This document shows positions 5,339 through 12,023 of a DNA stretch of 12,023 nt, piece by piece; position 1 is the stretch's first letter; every line of letters begins with the position of its first letter. Position numbers and translations under genes: made by a program. The stretch is from Prevotella sp. (lineage in GTDB: Bacteria > Bacteroidota > Bacteroidia > Bacteroidales > Bacteroidaceae). Location of the stretch: the NCBI GenBank assembly GCA_017428805.1, contig JAFRQC010000047.1, positions 1-12,023 of the forward strand, given 5' to 3'. Under the pieces are notes generated by a model. The model worked only from the letters and a program-made list of their open reading frames with translations, searched no databases and was not told the DNA's origin.

Positions 5339-5971
5339 TTATTGTTTCTTCACCATCGTAAAACCACCTTCGATGCCCTTCAGTTTCTTCGATAGTTTGA
5401 CGATGGCATTATTGGTTGTCGTGTCGTGAATGGCTCCCAGAGAGACCATCGCACTCATAATCCTACCAGCTGGCAATACGAGCGTCAGTTCGCCGTCTTC
5501 CAGATGTTGCGTCACCGCTGCCGTCTGCACATTGTGGATGCCCAACAGCAGTTTGTCGCCTAGCATCCAATGGCCCTCAGCCTTGTGGCCAGCCACACAA
5601 CGTTCAAAGGTGCCGTCCTTGCGGAAGGTGAGATAAGTGTTCTCAGCTGTGATGTTGGCCTTCTCGAAATAGCCTTCCAGCAGTTTCTCCAACTTACCTG
5701 CAGACACATTGCCGACGGCTTTGACGATGATACGGCCAGAGGTGACCAGTACGGCAGGCTCCTTATAGACCCAGGTGCCCAGGATGGTCTCGGCTGTAGC
5801 CACCTTCTCTGCAAAGGCTCCTTTCACCGTCGAGATGGCATCTTTCACACTTCCGGCCTTGACGCCGGCCTTCACACTATCCATCACTTCCTTGACATCC
5901 TGTCCCTTCACGGAAGTACAGAATGCAGACATTGCTAAAAGCAACAAAGCATAACGAATTGACTTCATCAT
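5339..5971 (-). CDS. Secreted DUF4923-family (lipocalin-like) protein
   Basis: A 210-residue protein with a clear signal peptide at residues 1-23: two Met, Lys4, a hydrophobic core of Leu/Ala, then VKG before Gln24. There is no lipobox cysteine, so it is probably periplasmic and not lipidated. After a helical, lysine-rich section (25-60), the block ILGTWVYKEPAVLVTS (63-78) and later YLTFRKDGTFER match the DUF4923 proteins of Bacteroides and relatives, which are predicted to have a lipocalin-like beta barrel. The biochemical role of the family is unknown. Two adjacent ATG codons (5971 and 5968) are both possible starts. It is first in a probable two-gene operon with the acyltransferase 11 nt downstream, although no functional link between them is evident. 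Confidence 0.85.
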   Translation of the reverse strand: MMKSIRYALLLLAMSAFCTSVKGQDVKEVMDSVKAGVKAGSVKDAISTVKGAFAEKVATAETILGTWVYKEPAVLVTSGRIIVKAVGNVSAGKLEKLLEGYFEKANITAENTYLTFRKDGTFERCVAGHKAEGHWMLGDKLLLGIHNVQTAAVTQHLEDGELTLVLPAGRIMSAMVSLGAIHDTTTNNAIVKLSKKLKGIEGGFTMVKKQ

Positions 5972-5996
5972 TACGGTAATATTTACGATTTCGCGT

Positions 5997-6004
5997 CAAA
6001 GATA
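5997..6004 (-). promoter_or_regulatory. -7 box for the DUF4923-acyltransferase operon
   Basis: On the - strand TATCTTTG matches TAnnTTTG exactly, 25 nt before the upstream ATG at 5971. No clear TTTG is seen at -33. It is back to back with the GH95 promoter, with 43 nt between the two boxes. Confidence 0.65.
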
Positions 6005-6047
6005 CAACTTTTTTCTGATATCTCGTATGTTTTAAGCAGAAAAAGTG

Positions 6048-6055
6048 TATATTTG
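6048..6055 (+). promoter_or_regulatory. -7 box for the GH95 gene
   Basis: TATATTTG matches the consensus, 34 nt before the ATG at 6090. The upstream -33 element is weak (TATG at 6026-6029). Its presence also argues against the in-frame GTG at 6045 as a start, because that codon lies at the promoter itself. Confidence 0.7.
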
Positions 6056-6089
6056 CAGCAAAATAACTACAATAACATATCATCCCGTT

Positions 6090-8525
6090 ATGAGAAAAAA
6101 GCATTTACTGCTCGTCCTGAGCCTGTTTGCTGCAACGAGCATCGCACAAATCGTACAAAAGGGACTGTCCCCGTTGTGCGATCAGGCACCGATGGTGCTG
6201 CAATATGACCATCCTGCCGATTACTTTGAAGAGTCGCTGCCTATCGGCAACGGCAAACTTGGAGCATTGGTCTATGGTGGCACAGACGACAATATCATCT
6301 ATCTGAATGATATTACGTTTTGGACAGGCAAGCCTGTGGACAAGAATCTTGATAAGGATGCCCACAAGTGGATTCCGAAAATCCGCGAGGCCCTCTTCAA
6401 TGAGGACTATAAACTCGCAGACTCATTGCAGCACTATGTGCAGGGCCCGAACTCGCAGTATTTCCAGCCGCTGGGTACGTTGCATATCAAAGACCTGGGA
6501 CTTGGAACCGTCTGCGATTATCATCGTTCGCTGAGCCTCGACTCAGCTATTATTAAAGATAGGTATGTACGCGACGGAAAGACCATCGAACGCGAGTATT
6601 TCGCCTCGAACCCTGATAAGCTCATCGCCATCCGTCTGCGTGGCGACATCAGCTGTCGCATCGCCCTTACGGCACAGGTGCCCCATCAGGTGAAAGCTAT
6701 TCCCACACAACTCACGATGACAGGTCACGCGACAGGCGACGCTCAGGAGAGTATCCATTTTTGTACGATGATCAGCGTAAAGACAGACGGCGAGACTATT
6801 GCCAGCGACTCCTCGCTGACCATCACCAACGCCAAGGAAGCTATCCTCTATATCGTCAATGAGACCAGCTTCAACGGCTTCGACAAACATCCCGTCCGTG
6901 AAGCAGCCCCATATCTTGAGAATGCCGCCAATGACCTCTGGCATACGCAGAACTATGGCTACGACGAGTTCTATACTCGCCACCTCGCTGACTACAAAGC
7001 CCTCTACGACCGCGTGAAGATCAGATTGTCAGAGAAATCTGAGAATTCCGAAAAATCAGAGTATTCTGAAAATACCGACGCCCTGCTCAAGGCCTATACC
7101 GATAATGGCGGTCAGAGCCGCTACCTCGAAGAACTCTACTTCCAGTTCGGACGCTATCTGCTTATCTCCTGCTCCCGCACCCCAGGCGTACCAGCTAATC
7201 TGCAAGGCCTCTGGACACCCCACCTCTGGTCTCCTTGGCGAGGGAACTATACGGTGAACATCAACCTCGAAGAGAATTACTGGCCAGCTTTTGTGGCTAA
7301 TATGGCAGAGATGGCTCAGCCGCTCGACGGCTTCATCCAGTCTCTCGCTGCCAACGGAATCTATACGGCTAAGAACTACTACGGCATCGATGAAGGTTGG
7401 TGCTCAAGCCATAATTCAGACATCTGGGCGATGACGAACCCTGTAGGTGAGAAGAACGAGAATCCGATGTGGGCTAATTGGAATATGGGTGGTGCGTGGC
7501 TTGTGAATACCCTCTGGGAGCGCTATCAGTTCACACAGGACAAGACGTATCTACAGACGGTAGCCTACCCACTGATGAAGGGTGCAGCCCGTTTCTGCCT
7601 CCGCTGGCTCATCGAGAATCCCAAGCAACCTGGAGAGCTCATCACAGCCCCCAGTACTTCGCCAGAAAATGAGTATAGGACGGACAAGGGCTATCACGGT
7701 GTCACTTGTTACGGTGGTACAGCCGATCTCGCCATCATCCGCGAACTGCTTACAAACACCATTGCAGCAGGACGTATCTTAGGTGAGAAGAACAAAGATA
7801 TGGAGCAGGCTCTCGCACGACTGCACCCCTATACCATCGGACACATGGGTGATCTGAATGAGTGGTACTATGACTGGGATGACTGGGATCCGAAGCATCG
7901 TCATCAGAGTCATCTGATAGGCCTCTATCCAGGAAATCATCTTGCTCAGACCCCCTCTGGCTCCCCCTATTCAGGGGGAGAAACAGATACCCTGTTGGAG
8001 GCCAGCGAGAGGACACTTGAGATCAAAGGCGACGAGACGACAGGCTGGAGTACGGGCTGGCGCATCAACCTCTGGGCACGACTGAAGAATGGGGAGAAAG
8101 CCCATCAGATATATCGTAAACTGTTGACGGCCGTTGCACCCGAGAGAAGCAGAAGGCCTAACTACAGCAAGGGAGGCGGTACTTACCCCAACCTCTTCGA
8201 TGCCCATCCGCCTTTCCAGATTGATGGTAATTTCGGTGGTACCGCAGGTGTCTGCGAGATGCTGATGCAGAGTCAGTTCATAGTTCATAGTTCACAGTGC
8301 ATAATTGAACTGCTGCCGGCATTGCCTGAAGCTTGGAAGGATGGTAAAGTGAGTGGGCTTTGTGCCCGTGGGGGCTATGAAGTGTCGTTTGAATGGAAGG
8401 GGGGCTATGTGCGCGATTGCAGCATCAAGGCCCGCAAGAGTGGTACCGTCACCTTATTATATAATGGTCAGCAGAAGACGCTCAAGCTCAAGGCTGGTCA
8501 GACGATGCCAGTAAAAACTTGGTAA
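6090..8525 (+). CDS. Secreted glycoside hydrolase family 95 (alpha-L-fucosidase / alpha-L-galactosidase type)
   Basis: An 811-residue inverting glycosidase of family GH95, which removes terminal alpha-1,2-linked L-fucose or, in some members, L-galactose from plant or host glycans. The signal peptide is residues 1-19 (MRKKHLLLVLSLFAATSIA). The N-terminal domain begins with ADYFEESLPIGNGKLGA and LNDITFWTG. The (alpha/alpha)6 catalytic domain carries NINLEENYWPA with Asn390 and Asn392, TAPSTSPEN with the catalytic Glu526, and FDAHPPFQIDGNFGG with Asp712, corresponding to the Asn/Asn/Glu/Asp set of the bifidobacterial enzyme AfcA. The start at ATG 6090 restores the signal peptide; a GTG 15 codons earlier is rejected. 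Three repeat-derived insertions are visible: residues 314-328, about 621-632 and about 729-737. All keep the frame, so the enzyme may still be active. No polysaccharide-uptake genes are adjacent. Its 3' end overlaps the antisense DUF3109 gene by 38 bp. Confidence 0.93.
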   Translation: MRKKHLLLVLSLFAATSIAQIVQKGLSPLCDQAPMVLQYDHPADYFEESLPIGNGKLGALVYGGTDDNIIYLNDITFWTGKPVDKNLDKDAHKWIPKIREALFNEDYKLADSLQHYVQGPNSQYFQPLGTLHIKDLGLGTVCDYHRSLSLDSAIIKDRYVRDGKTIEREYFASNPDKLIAIRLRGDISCRIALTAQVPHQVKAIPTQLTMTGHATGDAQESIHFCTMISVKTDGETIASDSSLTITNAKEAILYIVNETSFNGFDKHPVREAAPYLENAANDLWHTQNYGYDEFYTRHLADYKALYDRVKIRLSEKSENSEKSEYSENTDALLKAYTDNGGQSRYLEELYFQFGRYLLISCSRTPGVPANLQGLWTPHLWSPWRGNYTVNINLEENYWPAFVANMAEMAQPLDGFIQSLAANGIYTAKNYYGIDEGWCSSHNSDIWAMTNPVGEKNENPMWANWNMGGAWLVNTLWERYQFTQDKTYLQTVAYPLMKGAARFCLRWLIENPKQPGELITAPSTSPENEYRTDKGYHGVTCYGGTADLAIIRELLTNTIAAGRILGEKNKDMEQALARLHPYTIGHMGDLNEWYYDWDDWDPKHRHQSHLIGLYPGNHLAQTPSGSPYSGGETDTLLEASERTLEIKGDETTGWSTGWRINLWARLKNGEKAHQIYRKLLTAVAPERSRRPNYSKGGGTYPNLFDAHPPFQIDGNFGGTAGVCEMLMQSQFIVHSSQCIIELLPALPEAWKDGKVSGLCARGGYEVSFEWKGGYVRDCSIKARKSGTVTLLYNGQQKTLKLKAGQTMPVKTW
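7029..7073 (+). repeat. Five 9-nt repeats inside the GH95 gene
   Basis: Five units of the pattern TCnGArwAw encode Ser-Glu-Lys/Asn/Tyr five times (SEKSENSEKSEYSEN, residues 314-328). They lie in the linker between the N-terminal and catalytic domains, where an added hydrophilic tract is tolerable. Length variation by slippage would keep the reading frame. Confidence 0.8.
7945..7983 (+). repeat. 39-bp CTCAGACC hairpin element, copy inside GH95
   Basis: It aligns without gaps to 4444-4482, with about 30 of 39 positions identical. The stem is CTCCCCCT (7961-7968) with AGGGGGAG (7973-7980), loop ATTC. In frame it encodes QTPSGSPYSGGE between GNHLA and LLEASERTLEIKGDE, a place where GH95 proteins normally have only a few residues. 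Confidence 0.85.
8274..8312 (+). repeat. GTTCATAGTT repeat inside GH95
   Basis: Tandem GTTCATA units, bounded by CAGTTCA (8274-8280) and TGAACTG (8306-8312) as a 7-bp inverted repeat. They encode QFIVHSSQC between EMLMQS and IIELLPALPEAW, adding about nine residues to an otherwise conserved junction. Confidence 0.65.
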
Positions 8526-9180
8526 CATCCAACAACTCCTGATACCAATCCTCCCCAAAACGGCGAATCAATGGTTCGCGGAGGAATTGGTACAAGGGAA
8601 TGTTTTTCTGTCTGCCTTTGGCAACAGCCATCTTGCAGACCTCCCAACGGTTGTAGTTCAGCCCTATGAGGTCGTTGCCTAAGCGTTTCTCACGGATGGG
8701 ATACAACGCACAACTGACGGGCTTGCAGAAGCGTGTCTTCCCAGCTCTGAAAGCCTTCTCCAAAGCGCAGAGACAACAATTGTCAATGTTTACAGTTGAC
8801 GGTTTACAGTTTACAGTTGATTTCTCTGCTGCTTCAGTATTCATCTGTAAACCGTCAACTGTAAACTGTAAACTATCATAGTATGTAAACACGCAGTCCT
8901 TCCCACGGACGATACTTGTCACCAGATCACCTTCCTTATCGGTATAGGCCACGCCTTGCTTGTCGATCACGGCCTGGGCAGAGGCAGAGAGGTCGCCCCA
9001 AACTTCATCCAGGCAGTCTTCTATCTCTGCTATCTCTTCGAGCGTCACAGGTGCTCCTGCGTCGCCCTCGACACAACACTGTCCCTTGCAGGCACTGAGG
9101 TCACAGCAGAATTTCTCCATCAGGATATCTGACGAGAGCAGCACGTCGCCTACTTGGATGATGGGAGGAATCTCTACCAT
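8488..9180 (-). CDS. DUF3109-family cysteine-rich protein with a repeat insertion
   Basis: A 230-residue protein whose two ends match DUF3109, a conserved Bacteroidota family of about 190 residues with many cysteines that probably hold a metal or Fe-S centre; its function is not established. Visible motifs are KFCCDLSACKGQCCVEGDAGAP (residues 23-44), the DLVTSIVRGKDCVF strand, CALEKAFRAGKTRF, and CKPVSCALYPIREKR (152-166) ending in FLREPLIRRFGEDWYQEL. Conserved cysteines include 25, 26, 31, 35, 36, 96, 138, 152, 157 and 182. Between Tyr101 and Asn134, where relatives have a few residues, about 30 residues are encoded by an inverted repeat. The ATG overlaps the end of ung by 7 nt (ATGGTAG), so translation is probably coupled. 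The 3' end overlaps GH95 by 38 bp, tail to tail. Confidence 0.88.
   Translation of the reverse strand: MVEIPPIIQVGDVLLSSDILMEKFCCDLSACKGQCCVEGDAGAPVTLEEIAEIEDCLDEVWGDLSASAQAVIDKQGVAYTDKEGDLVTSIVRGKDCVFTYYDSLQFTVDGLQMNTEAAEKSTVNCKPSTVNIDNCCLCALEKAFRAGKTRFCKPVSCALYPIREKRLGNDLIGLNYNRWEVCKMAVAKGRQKNIPLYQFLREPLIRRFGEDWYQELLDVTKFLLASSDQP
8788..8866. repeat. 22-bp perfect inverted repeat inside the DUF3109 gene
   Basis: The arms at 8788-8809 and 8845-8866 are perfectly complementary over 22 bp and begin GTTTACAGTTGACGG. The 35-nt loop includes another TTACAGTTGA unit. The whole is read through in frame by the DUF3109 gene and explains its extra residues from about 103 to 133. Confidence 0.9.
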
Positions 9181-9839
9181 ACAATCGGGGTTAGGCCATT
9201 CTGTTCAAGATAGGCATTGCAACGGGAGAACTGATGCTGACCGAACCAACCACCACGGTTCGCGCTGAGAGGAGAGGGATGGACACTTTCGAGTACAAGG
9301 TTCTTCTGTTTGTCGATCATATAAGCTTTCGAACGGGCATAACCGCCCCAGAGCATATAGACGAGGTACTCGCGTTGTGTGGCAAGTGCCTGGATGGCAG
9401 CATCCGTAAACTTCTGCCAGCCCAGCGCAGAGTGGCTGTTTGCCTGATGCGCCCTCACCGTCAGCGAGGCATTCAGCAACAGCACTCCTTGTTCTGCCCA
9501 GCGCGTCAAGTTGCCTGAAGTCGGAATAGGTGTGCCAAGATCGGCTTGGATCTCCTTGAAGATATTCTGCAACGAAGGGGGAAACATCACCCCGTCCTGC
9601 ACGGAGAAACTGAGTCCGTGAGCCTGTCCTGGCTCGTGATAAGGATCCTGCCCAATGATGACCACCTTTACTTGGTCGAAAGGACAGAGGTTGAAGGCAT
9701 TAAAGATCAGCTTACCAGGAGGATAGCACGTCGTCTGCATATACTCCTGTCGCACGGCCTGTGTCAGCTGTGTGAAATAGGGCTTCTCAAACTCCTGTCC
9801 GAGATGCGCCTTCCACGTGGGTTCGATCTGTACATTCAT
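9174..9839 (-). CDS. ung: Uracil-DNA glycosylase, family 1
   Basis: Ung removes uracil from DNA as the first step of base excision repair. The 221 residues are the family's normal length. The water-activating motif GQDPYH is at residues 63-68 with the catalytic Asp65. FPPSLQNIF (86-94) forms the uracil-pocket side. LLLNASLTVR (120-129) contains the uracil-recognising Asn123. HPSPLSANRGG (187-197) carries the catalytic His187 and the minor-groove loop. The ATG at 9839 starts a typical N-terminus (VQIEPTWKAHL). Its stop TAG overlaps the start of the DUF3109 gene, forming a two-gene operon. A promoter-like sequence embedded in a nested inverted repeat lies directly upstream. Identification is secure. 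Confidence 0.98.
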   Translation of the reverse strand: MNVQIEPTWKAHLGQEFEKPYFTQLTQAVRQEYMQTTCYPPGKLIFNAFNLCPFDQVKVVIIGQDPYHEPGQAHGLSFSVQDGVMFPPSLQNIFKEIQADLGTPIPTSGNLTRWAEQGVLLLNASLTVRAHQANSHSALGWQKFTDAAIQALATQREYLVYMLWGGYARSKAYMIDKQKNLVLESVHPSPLSANRGGWFGQHQFSRCNAYLEQNGLTPIVW

Positions 9840-9849
9840 AAAAACACGA

Positions 9850-9924
9850 TTTTGGCTGCGAAGTTAATCATTTTCTCCCGAATAATGCAACATTTTCCGA
9901 GAAAAGTCATTCTTGCAGCCAAAA
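9850..9924. repeat. Nested inverted repeats over the ung upstream region
   Basis: The outer arms TTTTGGCTGC (9850-9859) and GCAGCCAAAA (9915-9924) pair perfectly over 10 bp. The inner arms TTTTCTC (9871-9877) and GAGAAAA (9899-9905) pair over 7 bp. The putative ung promoter lies within the left half. Confidence 0.7.
9859..9890 (-). promoter_or_regulatory. Putative ung promoter
   Basis: On the - strand TTGC (9890-9887), a 20-nt spacer and TAACTTCG (9866-9859) resemble the TTTG / TAnnTTTG pair, with one mismatch in the second box. Spacing and distance to the ATG at 9839 fit, but the match is imperfect. Confidence 0.45.
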
Positions 9925-9926
9925 TA

Positions 9927-9957
9927 GGGACCCGAAGCTGTCACAGCGTCGAGTCCC
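9927..9957 (-). terminator. Second hairpin after glnN, possible terminator
   Basis: On the - strand GGGACTCGACGCTGT pairs with ACAGCTTCGGGTCCC (two mismatches, one-base loop), followed by TATTTT. It could stop read-through from glnN or shield the ung promoter. The loop of one base makes the real apex larger. Confidence 0.5.
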
Positions 9958-9976
9958 CTGCAAACTTCAAACAACC

Positions 9977-10023
9977 AAAAAAATGGTGTCTGGCATAGTC
10001 TGGTGATGAGGGCACCAGACTAT
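9977..10023 (-). terminator. glnN terminator region
   Basis: Directly after the glnN stop, a perfect 11-bp stem ATAGTCTGGTG / CACCAGACTAT (10023-9995 on the - strand, 7-nt loop) is followed by GCCAGACACCA and a run of seven U (9983-9977). The second CCAGAC could replace the first in pairing, which would place a shorter hairpin next to the U-tract. Confidence 0.75.
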
Positions 10024-10026
10024 CTC

Positions 10027-12023
10027 TTATCGGATGAACAACAGTTCACGATACTTCGGCAGTGGCCAGAGTGAGTCATCGACGATGAGCTCCAGCTTGT
10101 CGATCTCATAGCGGATAGTGTCGAGTTTCGGCTCCACCTTGTCGTGGTAGGCGATGGCCTTCTCGTGCTCGTCCTCAATCTTATTGGCAAGCTTGCGGGC
10201 GTTGACAAGTTCCTCGACTCCCTTCTCGATGGCAGAAGTGCGTTCGGCAATCTCCTCGATGATCTTGAGGTTGCGGGCATTGAGCTTCTCGGCCTTGTCG
10301 ACGGGGAAGACAGTAGAGACGCTGTCCACATTCTTCAACAGGGCACTCTGATAGCGGGTGGCCACAGGGATGATATGGTTCATCGAGAGGTCGCCAAGTA
10401 CACGGGCCTCAATCTGAATCTTCTTCGTGTAGGTCTCCCATTTCACCTCGTTGCGGGCCTCGAGTTCCTTCTTCGTCATCACACCCAGGCTCTCGAACAT
10501 CTCGATGCTCTCAGGATCGAGGTAACGCTCGAAGATCTTCGGACAGGACTTCTCGACGTCGAGTCCGCGCTTGGCAGCCTCCTGTACCCATTCGTCTGAA
10601 TAGCCGTTTCCGTCGAAGCGGATGGGCTTACAGGTCTTGATATCCTCACGCAGCACGTCAATGATGGCGTGGAAGGTAGCGCTGTGGCTGGTGCCTGCGA
10701 GCTTCTTCTCGAACTCAGGAATCTTTGCATCCACACGCTTTTTAAAGCTTACGAGGGCCTCGGCGACGGCGCTGTTGAGGGCAATCATCGCACTGGCGCA
10801 GTTGGCCTCAGAACCTACGGCACGGAACTCGAAACGGTTTCCTGTGAAGGCGAAGGGAGAGGTACGGTTACGGTCAGTGTTGTCGATGAACAACTCAGGA
10901 ATCTCAGGGATATCCATCTTCAAGCCCTGCTTGCCAGCCATAGCGAGAACGTCATCCACGTCGGCCTTCTCAATATGATCGAGCAACTCTGAAACCTGCT
11001 TGCCGAGGAACGACGATACGATGGCAGGAGGTGCTTCGTTGGCACCCAGACGATGAGCGTTGGTAACACTCATAATAGAAGCCTTCAACAGTCCGTTGTG
11101 CTTATAGACACCCATCAGCGTCTCTACAATGAACGTGGCGAAGCGGAGGTTCTGCTCAGCAGTCTTGCCAGGGGCGTGCAACAGGATACCGTTGTCTGTG
11201 GAGAGCGACCAGTTGTTGTGCTTACCGCTACCGTTGATGCCTGCGAAGGGCTTTTCGTGGAGCAGTACACGGAAGCCGTGTTTACGGGCCACCTTCTTCA
11301 TGACTGACATCAGCAGCATATTGTGATCCACTGCGAGGTTAGTCTCCTCGAAGATCGGGGCCAACTCAAACTGGTTGGGAGCCACCTCGTTGTGACGGGT
11401 CTTACAGGGGATGCCGAGTGCGAGTGCTTCGAACTCCAGATCCTTCATAAAGGCCTGTACGCGCTCAGGGATGGCACCAAAATAGTGGTCGTCCATCTGC
11501 TGGTTCTTGGCAGAGTCGTGTCCCATCAGGGTACGACCTGTCAGCAGGAGGTCAGGACGGGCGGCATAGAGGCCTTCATCTACAAGGAAGTACTCCTGTT
11601 CCCAGCCGAGGTTAGAAGTGACCTTCTTCACAGCGGGATCAAAATAATGACAGACATCGACGGCAGCCACATTCACAGCGTGCAGTGCACGAAGCAACGG
11701 TGCTTTGTAGTCGAGAGCCTCACCACTGTAAGAGATGAAGACGGTAGGGATACACAGCGTGTCGTCGATGATGAACACAGGCGATGTGGGATCCCAGGCA
11801 GAATAACCACGGGCCTCGAAAGTCGAGCGGATACCACCAGAGGGGAACGATGAGGCGTCAGGCTCCTGCTGTACCAGCAGCTTGCCAGTAAACTCTTCCA
11901 CCATACCACCCTTGCCGTCGTGCTCGATGAACGAGTCGTGCTTTTCGGCAGTACCTTCGGTCAGGGGTTGGAACCAGTGAGTATAGTGAGTTACGCCATT
12001 CTCGGTAGCCCACTGCTTGATAC
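10027..12023 (-). CDS. glnN: Type III glutamine synthetase, 5' end outside window
   Basis: It makes glutamine from glutamate, ammonia and ATP. The large type III enzymes are about 730 residues long and are the usual form in Bacteroidales. About 664 residues are visible. The frame stays open to the window edge, upstream of the internal Met at 11904, with ATENGVTHYTHWFQPLTEGT as expected near the N-terminal region. Hallmarks are PDASSFPSGGIRSTFEARGY, NLGWEQEYFLVDEGLY, RHNEVAPNQFELAPIFEE, GINGSGKHNNWSLST (nucleotide and glutamate site) and FEFRAVGSEANCASAMIALN. A helical C-terminal section ends in DDSLWPLPKYRELLFIR, typical of type III. It ends close to a strong terminator and shows no damage. 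Roughly 65 N-terminal residues and the promoter lie beyond the window. Confidence 0.97.
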   Translation of the reverse strand, partial: IKQWATENGVTHYTHWFQPLTEGTAEKHDSFIEHDGKGGMVEEFTGKLLVQQEPDASSFPSGGIRSTFEARGYSAWDPTSPVFIIDDTLCIPTVFISYSGEALDYKAPLLRALHAVNVAAVDVCHYFDPAVKKVTSNLGWEQEYFLVDEGLYAARPDLLLTGRTLMGHDSAKNQQMDDHYFGAIPERVQAFMKDLEFEALALGIPCKTRHNEVAPNQFELAPIFEETNLAVDHNMLLMSVMKKVARKHGFRVLLHEKPFAGINGSGKHNNWSLSTDNGILLHAPGKTAEQNLRFATFIVETLMGVYKHNGLLKASIMSVTNAHRLGANEAPPAIVSSFLGKQVSELLDHIEKADVDDVLAMAGKQGLKMDIPEIPELFIDNTDRNRTSPFAFTGNRFEFRAVGSEANCASAMIALNSAVAEALVSFKKRVDAKIPEFEKKLAGTSHSATFHAIIDVLREDIKTCKPIRFDGNGYSDEWVQEAAKRGLDVEKSCPKIFERYLDPESIEMFESLGVMTKKELEARNEVKWETYTKKIQIEARVLGDLSMNHIIPVATRYQSALLKNVDSVSTVFPVDKAEKLNARNLKIIEEIAERTSAIEKGVEELVNARKLANKIEDEHEKAIAYHDKVEPKLDTIRYEIDKLELIVDDSLWPLPKYRELLFIR

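Noticed and set aside
6045..6089. GTG start for GH95
   Set aside because: It lies at the -7 box; the ATG at 6090 begins a proper signal peptide.
8133..8159. VAPERSRRP segment of GH95 (residues 682-690) as a further repeat insertion
   Set aside because: It looks repeat-like, but GH95 proteins have a variable stretch of similar length before the GGGTYPNLFDAHPPF motif and no second copy is present in the window.
11053..11853. + strand ORFs opposite glnN
   Set aside because: These are antisense shadows of a strongly conserved glutamine synthetase, with no start signals of their own.

Overview
The window reads as a piece of a Bacteroidota chromosome, most likely order Bacteroidales and probably Prevotella or a close relative. 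The evidence is the Bacteroidota promoter form TAnnTTTG (best at the shikimate gene, with TTTG 20 nt upstream), a type III glutamine synthetase, a GH95 fucosidase-type enzyme, and the DUF4923 and DUF3109 families. The genus is an inference; there is no rRNA here.

Layout, + strand first. Positions 1-801 hold the 3' end of a radical SAM/SPASM gene and a small protein with four CxxC knuckles. A separate short transcription unit follows at about 938-1166. It has a promoter-like box, an unusually strong Shine-Dalgarno sequence, a 33-codon open frame and an intrinsic terminator. A 465-nt stretch with no other gene (1079-1543) contains that terminator, a small palindrome, a set of 22-nt-spaced repeats and the aroQ promoter. 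Then come four co-directional genes: aroQ, an O-methyltransferase, rbfA and a LolE/FtsX-type permease. Each of the three junctions between them carries a nearly identical 67-68 bp palindromic element.

Convergent to these on the - strand are a phosphate acyltransferase (ptb-like) and, upstream of it, a secreted DUF4923 protein, probably one operon. A compact divergent promoter region separates them from a secreted GH95 enzyme on the + strand. The 3' end of that gene overlaps, antisense, the end of a DUF3109 gene, which is translationally coupled to ung (uracil-DNA glycosylase). The last part is glnN, the type III glutamine synthetase, whose 5' end lies outside the window.

Most genes are housekeeping (shikimate pathway, ribosome maturation, lipoprotein export, DNA repair, nitrogen assimilation, acyl-phosphate metabolism, polysaccharide degradation). 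The unusual layer is the repeats: (i) the junction palindromes, with a pseudoknot-like arm order and, in two copies, a perfect DnaA-box match; (ii) a 39-bp hairpin element present both between genes and in frame inside the GH95 gene, with compensating stem changes; (iii) a 22-bp perfect inverted repeat inserted in frame in the DUF3109 gene; (iv) further simple repeats inside GH95. The chromosome appears to tolerate repeat elements inside conserved proteins. The strongest candidates for something undescribed are the junction palindromes and the strong-SD mini-gene next to the radical SAM pair.
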